From an uncultured Clostridia bacterium (lineage in GTDB: Bacteria > Bacillota > Clostridia > Oscillospirales > Acutalibacteraceae), in contig CAMNHG010000043.1 of the NCBI GenBank assembly GCA_946539105.1, positions 1 through 10,965 on the forward strand: 10,965 bases of DNA, in the 5' to 3' direction. Positions 5,984-10,965 of the stretch are shown here, piece after piece. The first letter of the stretch is position 1, and every line of letters begins with the position of its first letter. The notes under the pieces are model-generated. The model saw only the letters and a program-made list of their open reading frames with translations. It was not told the DNA's origin and made no database searches. Made by a program: the position numbers and the translations under genes.

Positions 5984-7282
5984 ATGTGCTATTCAACAAT
6001 TGAAAAGGTTTACGCAAGACAGATTATAGATTCCCGCGGCAATCCCACCGTAGAGGCTGAGGTAACTCTCTCAGACGGAACGGTTGCTCGCGGCGCGGCT
6101 CCCAGCGGAGCTTCAACAGGCGAGTTTGAGGCTCTCGAGCTGCGTGACGGCGACAAAGCGCGTTACGGCGGCAAGGGTGTTATGAAGGCGGTTGAGAATG
6201 TAAATAATATTATCGCTCCTGCGCTTGCAGGCGCTGACGCTGCCGATATTTACGCCGTAGATAAAATTATGCTCGACCTCGACGGTACAAAGGACAAGAG
6301 CAAGCTCGGCGCTAACGCCATTCTCGCGGTATCTATCGCGGCTTCAAGAGCGGCGGCAGGCTCTCTCGGACTTCCGTTGTACAAGTTCCTCGGCGGAGTT
6401 CAGGGCACAAAGCTGCCTGTTCCGATGATGAACATTCTCAACGGCGGCGCTCACGCTACAAACACCGTCGATACGCAGGAATTTATGATTATGCCCGTAG
6501 GCGCTCCCACATTCAGCGAAGCGCTCCGCTGGTGCACCGAGGTTTTCCATGCGCTGGCTAAAATTTTGAAGGACAGAGGTCTCGCTACATCCGTAGGCGA
6601 TGAAGGCGGCTTTGCTCCCAACCTTTCATCAGACGAGGAAACGATTGAGACTATCCTCGAGGCCGTTAAGCTCGCAGGCTACGAGCCCAAAAAGGACTTT
6701 ATGATTGCCATGGACGCGGCATCATCCGAGTGGAAGAGCGAAAAGGGCAAGGGCTTCTATCATCAGCCGAAGTCCGGCAGAGATTTCACCACCGACGAGC
6801 TTATTGACCACTGGGAAGCGCTTGTTGACAAGTACCCGATTATCTCAATCGAGGACGCGCTTGACGAGGAGGATTGGGAAGGCTGGAAGCGCCTGACCGA
6901 CCGTCTCGGCAAAAAGGTACAGCTTGTCGGCGACGATTTGTTTGTTACCAACACCGAGCGTCTTGAAAAGGGCATTACAGGCGGTTGCGCAAACTCTATT
7001 TTGATTAAGCTCAACCAAATCGGCACGGTTTCCGAGACCTTAGAGGCTATCAAGATGGCGCATAAGGCAGGCTATACGGCTATTTCCTCTCACCGTTCAG
7101 GCGAAACAGAGGACACTACAATCGCAGACCTTGCGGTTGCGCTGAACACCTGCCAAATCAAAACCGGCGCGCCGAGCCGTTCCGAGCGCGTTGCGAAGTA
7201 CAACCAACTTCTCAGAATTGAGGAAGAATTGGGCAGTGCGGCTCAGTATCCCGGTATGAACGCGTTTAACGTTCAGAAATAA
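5984..7282 (+). CDS. eno: Enolase (2-phosphoglycerate dehydratase)
   Basis: This enzyme converts 2-phosphoglycerate to phosphoenolpyruvate in glycolysis, is Mg2+-dependent and cytoplasmic. It has 432 residues, the usual length, and AGGAGGA at 5970-5976 gives good spacing to the ATG. The N-terminal domain (about 1-140) has RQIIDSRGNPTVE and the mobile loop APSGASTGEFEALELRDG with Ser41. The barrel domain has His157, Glu166, the proton-transfer Glu207 (GDEGG), metal ligands Asp244, Glu290 and Asp317 (VGDDLFVTN), the catalytic base Lys342 (LIKLNQIGT), the signature SHRSGETEDT with His370, and Lys393. All catalytic residues are present. The gene has its own promoter and is closed by a terminator at 7296-7326. 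The neighbouring ZIP and P-type ATPase metal transporters and the shared palindrome suggest a possible metal-related input, which is inference. Confidence 0.98.
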   Translation: MCYSTIEKVYARQIIDSRGNPTVEAEVTLSDGTVARGAAPSGASTGEFEALELRDGDKARYGGKGVMKAVENVNNIIAPALAGADAADIYAVDKIMLDLDGTKDKSKLGANAILAVSIAASRAAAGSLGLPLYKFLGGVQGTKLPVPMMNILNGGAHATNTVDTQEFMIMPVGAPTFSEALRWCTEVFHALAKILKDRGLATSVGDEGGFAPNLSSDEETIETILEAVKLAGYEPKKDFMIAMDAASSEWKSEKGKGFYHQPKSGRDFTTDELIDHWEALVDKYPIISIEDALDEEDWEGWKRLTDRLGKKVQLVGDDLFVTNTERLEKGITGGCANSILIKLNQIGTVSETLEAIKMAHKAGYTAISSHRSGETEDTTIADLAVALNTCQIKTGAPSRSERVAKYNQLLRIEEELGSAAQYPGMNAFNVQK

Positions 7283-7295
7283 TGTAAGACTGACT

Positions 7296-7326
7296 AAGGC
7301 TTCGGAATTTTATCGTCCGGAGCCTT
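7296..7326 (+). terminator. Intrinsic terminator-like hairpin after eno
   Basis: AAGGCTTCGGA (7296-7306) pairs with TCCGGAGCCTT (7316-7326) over 11 positions with one G-U. It is followed by ATTTCATT, a weak T-run, so some readthrough into the ZIP gene 29 bases downstream is plausible. No separate promoter for that gene is apparent. Confidence 0.75.
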
Positions 7327-7354
7327 ATTTCATTGATAATTCGGAGGAGATGTT

Positions 7355-8137
7355 ATGGAGCTCTCTGTAATAGCAGGCGTTTTAATACCGTTTTTCGGAA
7401 CATCGCTGGGCGCGGCGTTTGTGTTCTTTATGAAGAAAAACCTCAGCCGCGGAGTGCAGCGCGCATTAACAGGCTTTGCGGCAGGCGTTATGACAGCGGT
7501 TTCGGTCTGGAGCCTGCTTATTCCTGCTATGGAACAGAGCGGATTTATGGGGAAATTTGCCTTTGTTCCTGCGGTTGTCGGCTTTTGGGCAGGAACAGTA
7601 TTTTTGCTAATACTTGACAGGACAATTCCGCACTTACATATGTTTGCCGACAAAGCCGAGGGACACCGAAGCAGGCTTGCAAAAACCACAATGATGTTGC
7701 TTGCGGTTACGCTTCACAATATCCCCGAGGGTATGGCTGTCGGCGTGATGTACGCAGGACTGTTGTCGGGCTCGCCGCAAATTTCAGCCGGCGGCGCGTT
7801 CGCGCTGGCAATCGGTATTGCGATTCAAAATATCCCCGAGGGAGCGATTATCTCAATGCCGCTCCGTGCCGAAGGAAAAAGCAGGCTGTTTTCGTTTGCC
7901 GGCGGTGTAATTTCGGGAGCGGTCGAGCCAATCGGAGCGTTGCTCACCATTTTGGTCTCATCGCTTATGGTACATATTATGCCGTATTTGCTGAGCTTTG
8001 CGGCAGGCGCGATGATTTACGTTGTGGTAGAGGAGCTTATTCCCGAAATGAGCGAGGGAGAGCACTCGAACATAGGTGTTGTTATGTTTGCTTTAGGGTT
8101 TACCGTTATGATGATTTTGGATGTTGCGTTAGGGTAA
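7355..8137 (+). CDS. ZIP-family divalent metal transporter
   Basis: This integral membrane protein of 260 residues would import Zn2+, Fe2+, Mn2+ or related ions. GGAGGA at 7343-7348 fixes the ATG at 7355. Hydrophobic segments are visible near residues 4-25, 38-58, 68-88, 111-133, 146-168, 177-200, 205-226 and 238-259, the 8-helix ZIP layout. The metal-binding motifs of helices IV and V are HNIPEGMAVG (121-130) and QNIPEGAII (158-166), and Glu191 and EELIPE (226-231) lie in later helices. The loop at 92-107 has several His (HLH, H104) and could bind metal. The architecture fits the ZupT/GufA-like bacterial branch. The specific metal cannot be read from sequence. It lies between enolase and a metal exporter operon, so it may act in the same metal homeostasis. 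Confidence 0.9.
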   Translation: MELSVIAGVLIPFFGTSLGAAFVFFMKKNLSRGVQRALTGFAAGVMTAVSVWSLLIPAMEQSGFMGKFAFVPAVVGFWAGTVFLLILDRTIPHLHMFADKAEGHRSRLAKTTMMLLAVTLHNIPEGMAVGVMYAGLLSGSPQISAGGAFALAIGIAIQNIPEGAIISMPLRAEGKSRLFSFAGGVISGAVEPIGALLTILVSSLMVHIMPYLLSFAAGAMIYVVVEELIPEMSEGEHSNIGVVMFALGFTVMMILDVALG

Positions 8138-8152
8138 AGAACTCAATCTTTC

Positions 8153-8181
8153 TTGACAAAAATAAGCGCGAAATATATAAT
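8153..8181 (+). promoter_or_regulatory. Consensus sigma-A promoter for the metal ATPase operon
   Basis: TTGACA (8153-8158) is followed after 17 bases by TATAAT (8176-8181), both perfect. A second TATAAT overlaps at 8181-8186. The start would be near 8188, giving a leader of about 75 bases before the first small ORF. Confidence 0.9.
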
Positions 8182-8189
8182 ATAATAAG

Positions 8190-8215
8190 AAATCACGGAA
8201 GTGATTTACTTTTTT
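8190..8215 (+). promoter_or_regulatory. Leader hairpin 1 with T6 tract
   Basis: AAATCAC (8190-8196) and GTGATTT (8201-8207) form a 7-bp stem closed by a GGAA (GNRA-type) tetraloop, followed after two bases by TTTTTT (8210-8215). It lies right at the predicted 5' end of the mRNA. The form is that of a small terminator or attenuator, or of a 5' stabilising hairpin. Confidence 0.55.
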
Positions 8216-8222
8216 GTAACAT

Positions 8223-8245
8223 AGTTAGTCTGAGCTAACTTTTTT
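8223..8245 (+). promoter_or_regulatory. Leader hairpin 2 / operator-like palindrome with T6 tract
   Basis: AGTTAG (8223-8228) and CTAACT (8235-8240) are separated by 6 bases and run directly into TTTTTT (8240-8245). The same arms with the same spacing occur at the eno start site (5840-5857). It may be a binding site for a shared regulator about 35 bases inside the transcript, or a weak intrinsic terminator used for attenuation. Confidence 0.55.
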
Positions 8246-8264
8246 GACAGAAAGGAACAGGAAT

Positions 8265-8345
8265 ATGAAACAGCACAAGTTTTGGGCATTGGCAACAGTT
8301 GTATGTTTTGCTATGACTTTTATCACAGGTTACAAACATAAATAA
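8265..8345 (+). CDS. 26-residue single-span membrane peptide
   Basis: The ORF starts MKQHKFWALATVVCFAMTF, continues into ITGYKHK and ends in TAA. AGGAA about 10 bases upstream is a fair ribosome binding site. It has a basic start (KQHK), one hydrophobic helix (about residues 6-22) and a basic end (YKHK), i.e. a minimal transmembrane peptide with both ends positively charged. It is the first gene after the promoter and leader, 17 bases ahead of the next gene, whose product is also membrane-anchored, and upstream of a metal ATPase. A role as a small accessory subunit of the pump is plausible but is inference from position. Cys14 in the middle of the helix is notable. Confidence 0.6.
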   Translation: MKQHKFWALATVVCFAMTFITGYKHK

Positions 8346-8362
8346 ATCAGGAGGAAATTAAT

Positions 8363-8692
8363 ATGACAAAATTCGGAAAAAACGCTCTTATCTTTTTGGG
8401 AGGCGTACTGTTCGGTACGGCAGGAATTAAGGTGCTCTCAAGCAAGGACGCGAAAAAGACCTATACCCATTGTACCGCCGCGGCTCTCAGAGCCAAGGAC
8501 AGCGTTATGAAAACCGTAACAAAGGTTCAGGAAAATGCAGAGGATATTTACGCCGAGGCAAAGCAAATCAATATTGAACGCGAGGAAAGCGAACAGCCCG
8601 TAGAGCTTGAGCTTGATGATGTAAAGCCCGCGGAGCCTGAAAAAGAACCCGAACCCGAAAAAACGGTAGAAGAAAACAAAGATGAAGCTTAA
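8363..8692 (+). CDS. Membrane-anchored YtxH/DUF6110-like protein of the metal ATPase operon
   Basis: This is a 109-residue protein with AGGAGGA at 8349-8355. Residues 7-26 form one glycine-containing transmembrane segment (NALIFLGGVLFGTAGIKVL). They are followed by a basic turn (SSKDAKK), THCTAAALRAKDSVMK and a long amphipathic helix (about 36-75) that could form a coiled coil. The tail (75-109) is very acidic and Pro/Glu-rich (EPEKEPEPEK). It resembles YtxH-type proteins, and I recall the DUF6110 family occurring beside heavy-metal P-type ATPases in Clostridia; this link is from memory. Its 3' end overlaps the ATPase start by 11 bases, implying coupled translation and a functional partnership. 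The acidic tail and His36/Cys37 could bind metal ions. The biochemical role is unknown. Confidence 0.75.
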   Translation: MTKFGKNALIFLGGVLFGTAGIKVLSSKDAKKTYTHCTAAALRAKDSVMKTVTKVQENAEDIYAEAKQINIEREESEQPVELELDDVKPAEPEKEPEPEKTVEENKDEA

Positions 8693-10757
8693 AATTCTTC
8701 ACCAAATCAAGGGAAGGCTCAGAGTACATATTCTGAATAAATACAGCCAAACGGATTTGGACAGGATTTTGTGTATTTTAAATGCCAAACCGCAAATAAA
8801 ACGCTGTAAGATTTACTACGCGACTAATGATATGACGGTGGAGTACACGGGCGATAAAAGCGAGGTGCTAAACCTGCTCTGCTCTATATCGCCTGAAAGC
8901 GGCGATGTCCCCGAGCATGCTCTGAACGCTGTAACAAGCGCGAGAGAGCTGAAAAAGAAATACACCGCAAAGCTGATTAAAAAGGTCGCGGGGCATTATG
9001 TCCGCAGCTTTTTGATTCCGCGGTATATCCGCATCGCGATTTTGACCGTAAAGGCGGCGCGGTATGTTTGGAAGGCTTTAAAATGCCTGTCAAAGCGCAG
9101 GCTTGAGGTTTCGGTTTTGGACGCGACCGCGATAACCGTTTCACTTTTCAGGCGTGATTTTAAAACCGCAGGTTCGGTGATGTTTATGCTTGAAATCGGT
9201 GAGATTTTAGAGGATTGGACGCATAAAAAATCTATCAGCGATTTGGCAGGAAGCATATCATTAAACATAGAAAAGGTTTGGCTTAAAACAGTGGGACAGC
9301 CTGTATTGGTAAAATCCTCGGATATAAACACAGATGATGAAATTATCGTAAACGCAGGCAGTATGATACCGTTTGACGGAGTTGTCAGCTGCGGCGAAGC
9401 TCTTGTTAATCAGTCAACGCTGACAGGCGAAGGCGTGCCTGTAAACAGAACAGCAGGCGCGACGGTCTACGCAGGAACGGTTATAGAGGAAGGCGAGCTG
9501 ACAATCCGCGTCACAAAAAACTCGGGTTCAACTCATTACGATAAGATTGTCTCGATGATTGAAGAAACCGAAAGGCTTAAATCGGGCGTGGAGAGCAAGG
9601 CGGAGCACCTTGCCGACAGGCTTGTGCCGTTCACCTTTTTAGGCACTGCCGCGGTGTGGCTTTTGACGCGGAACGTAACAAAGGCGCTGTCGGTGCTGAT
9701 GGTCGATTTTTCCTGCGCCTTAAAGCTTGCCATGCCTGTTACGGTTTTGTCGGCCATCAGAGAAGCAAACGCCTGCGGAATTACGGTCAAGGGCGGTAAA
9801 TTCCTTGAAAAAACCGCAAGCGCAAACACAATAGTTTTTGATAAAACGGGTACGCTTACAATGGCAAATCCTACGGTTCACAGCGTCGTTTCATTTTGCG
9901 ATAAAAGCCCCGACGAGCTGTTGCGTATTGCAGCCTGTCTTGAAGAGCATTTTCCGCACTCTATCGCAAACGCGGTTGTCCGCGCGGCTAAGGAGAAAAA
10001 CCTTGTCCACGATGAAATGCACACCAAGGTTGAGTACGTAGTGGCGCACGGTGTAAAGTCAACAATTGACGGCGCGGAAGTGTTAATCGGCAGCTACCAT
10101 TTTATCTTTGAGGATATGGGCGCGGCTGTACCGCTCGGAACAGAACTGCGTTTGCTTGATATTTCAAAGGAGTATTCGCGGCTTTATCTGTCCGTTGACG
10201 GTTGGCTCGCGGCGGTGATTTGCATTGAGGATCCGCCGAGGGAAGAAGCGCCAAAGGTAATCGCCGGACTGAAAGAGCTCGGCTTTGAGAATATTGTAAT
10301 GATGACCGGCGACAGCAAGCACACCGCCGCGGCAATCGCCGAAAGAGTCGGAGTTGACCGCTATTATGCTGAAGTTCTGCCCGAGGAAAAGGCGAAGTTT
10401 GTTCAGGCGGAAAAGGCAAAGGGCAACACGGTTGTGATGATTGGTGACGGCGTGAACGATTCACCCGCGCTCTCAGCCGCCGATGTCGGCGTAGCTATTT
10501 CAAACGGTGCGGCGATAGCCAGGGAAATTGCGGACATCACAATTTCGGAAAATGATTTGAGCAGTATTATAACCCTGCGAAAGCTCAGCACCGCGATGAT
10601 GAAGCGGATTAATTTTAATTACCGCTCAATTCTGTCAATAAACAGCGGATTAATCGTCCTCGGCGTAGGCGGCTTTGCACAGCCCACAACGACCGCCATG
10701 CTCCACAACGCCTCAACTCTGGGAATCGGCTTGCTCAGCACCCAAAAATTGCTTTAA
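8682..10757 (+). CDS. Atypical P1B-type heavy-metal-transporting ATPase
   Basis: This is a 691-residue membrane pump that would export a transition metal using ATP. The start at 8682 overlaps the previous gene by 11 bases and is weakly preceded by A-rich sequence, suggesting coupling. Residues 1-75 resemble an HMA-like fold without CxxC (KGRLRVHI near the start). The actuator TGE is at 248-250, the phosphorylation site DKTGT at 387-391 (Asp387), the nucleotide-domain segment EEHFPHSIA at 421-429, TGDSKHT at 542-548 and GDGVNDSPA at 588-596. The metal-selectivity motif in the helix before the P-domain is SCALK (344-348) rather than CPC or SPC, so the proline and first cysteine are missing. The C-terminal segment (about 643-691) has N/S-rich helices ending LHNASTLGIGLLSTQ. 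A CtpC-like Mn/Fe/Zn exporter is a reasonable guess, but the metal is not determined by sequence. Confidence 0.88.
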   Translation: MKLKILHQIKGRLRVHILNKYSQTDLDRILCILNAKPQIKRCKIYYATNDMTVEYTGDKSEVLNLLCSISPESGDVPEHALNAVTSARELKKKYTAKLIKKVAGHYVRSFLIPRYIRIAILTVKAARYVWKALKCLSKRRLEVSVLDATAITVSLFRRDFKTAGSVMFMLEIGEILEDWTHKKSISDLAGSISLNIEKVWLKTVGQPVLVKSSDINTDDEIIVNAGSMIPFDGVVSCGEALVNQSTLTGEGVPVNRTAGATVYAGTVIEEGELTIRVTKNSGSTHYDKIVSMIEETERLKSGVESKAEHLADRLVPFTFLGTAAVWLLTRNVTKALSVLMVDFSCALKLAMPVTVLSAIREANACGITVKGGKFLEKTASANTIVFDKTGTLTMANPTVHSVVSFCDKSPDELLRIAACLEEHFPHSIANAVVRAAKEKNLVHDEMHTKVEYVVAHGVKSTIDGAEVLIGSYHFIFEDMGAAVPLGTELRLLDISKEYSRLYLSVDGWLAAVICIEDPPREEAPKVIAGLKELGFENIVMMTGDSKHTAAAIAERVGVDRYYAEVLPEEKAKFVQAEKAKGNTVVMIGDGVNDSPALSAADVGVAISNGAAIAREIADITISENDLSSIITLRKLSTAMMKRINFNYRSILSINSGLIVLGVGGFAQPTTTAMLHNASTLGIGLLSTQKLL

Positions 10758-10777
10758 GTATTTGTTTTAGGGGGAAA

Positions 10778-10834
10778 ATGAAATACGGACTATTAAGGCA
10801 ACACCGCACAATTCAAGGTGCACGGCTTGCTTGA
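10778..10834 (+). pseudogene. Start of a next operon gene, apparently interrupted by the MITE-like element
   Basis: AGGGGGAAA precedes an ATG at 10778, 20 bases after the ATPase stop. The frame reads MKYGLL and then runs into the terminal repeat at 10793, after which it ends at 10832-10834 (18 codons). A strong ribosome binding site directly in front of so short a frame suggests that a fourth operon gene began here and was cut by the insertion. The rest of the gene, if it survives, would lie beyond the window. Confidence 0.4.
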
Positions 10835-10961
10835 ATATTATTCCGTCAGCTTGCCCAAAAAATCTCGGCAAGGCGTCAGCCTTACCTTGATTTATTTGTA
10901 CAACCTGACGAAAAATCTTGCTGCGCAATCCGCACACCTGAATTATGCGGTATTGCCTTAA
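10793..10961. mobile_element. 169-bp MITE-like element with ~30-bp imperfect terminal inverted repeats
   Basis: The left end (10793-10823) begins TTAAGGCAACACCGCACAAT and the right end (10932-10961), read on the minus strand, begins TTAAGGCAATACCGCATAAT. The match continues through TTCA, a 1-base indel and GGTG. The two repeats agree at nearly all of about 30 positions and the outermost bases are TTAA on both sides. Between them are further inverted segments, such as CTTGCC/GGCAAG and CGTCAG/CTGACG, and no ORF, so the whole could fold as one cruciform or RNA structure. It is non-autonomous and would need a transposase elsewhere. Confidence 0.8.
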
Positions 10962-10965
10962 ATTC

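Noticed and set aside
5823..6017. Minus-strand ORF across the eno leader and start
   Set aside because: It covers the eno promoter, leader and ribosome binding site, has no ribosome binding site of its own and does not resemble any protein.
8244..8266. Second promoter starting with TTGACA at 8244-8249
   Set aside because: No -10-like hexamer lies 16-18 bases downstream, and it would start transcription inside the first small gene.

Overview
The window looks like a chromosomal segment of an anaerobic Firmicute, most plausibly a gut Clostridia/Oscillospiraceae (Ruminococcus-like) species. The grounds are mid GC content, AGGAGG-type ribosome binding sites, near-consensus TTGACA-17-TATAAT promoters, Gram-positive lipoprotein solute-binding proteins and the gene families present. 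The taxon is inferred from style, not from a marker gene.

Region 1 (1-4865, + strand) is a compact sulfur amino acid operon. It holds the last codons of an ABC ATPase, a CjaA-like cysteine-binding lipoprotein, a MetQ-type methionine-binding lipoprotein, MetN, MetI, and a Cys/Met-metabolism PLP enzyme. Together these would take up cysteine/cystine and methionine and interconvert or degrade them. The outstanding feature is the MetQ protein. Its two halves are in swapped order: the normal C-terminal half follows the signal peptide and the normal N-terminal half is at the end, so it is a natural circular permutant. A strong hairpin with a short T-run sits between metQ and metN and probably sets the ratio of binding protein to transporter.

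Region 2 (4866-5983) is about 1.1 kb without a convincing large gene. It has gene remnants, two intrinsic-terminator-like hairpins, one near-perfect 16-bp palindrome, and a probable 48-codon minus-strand ORF. It ends in a consensus promoter, a palindromic site and a structured leader in front of eno. It looks like a decayed accessory insertion.

Region 3 (5984-8137) carries enolase, a terminator, and a ZIP-family divalent metal transporter.

Region 4 (8138-10834) is a second transcription unit with its own consensus promoter and a leader of two hairpin-plus-T6 units. It encodes a 26-residue membrane peptide, a YtxH/DUF6110-like membrane-anchored protein and an atypical P1B-type metal ATPase with SCALK in place of the usual CPC. 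The second leader hairpin has the same 18-bp AGTTAG-N6-CTAACT architecture as the palindrome at the eno promoter, suggesting shared control of the glycolytic gene and the metal gene cluster.

Region 5 (10793-10961) is a 169-bp MITE-like element with about 30-bp imperfect terminal inverted repeats. It appears to have inserted just after the start of the next gene of the ATPase operon.
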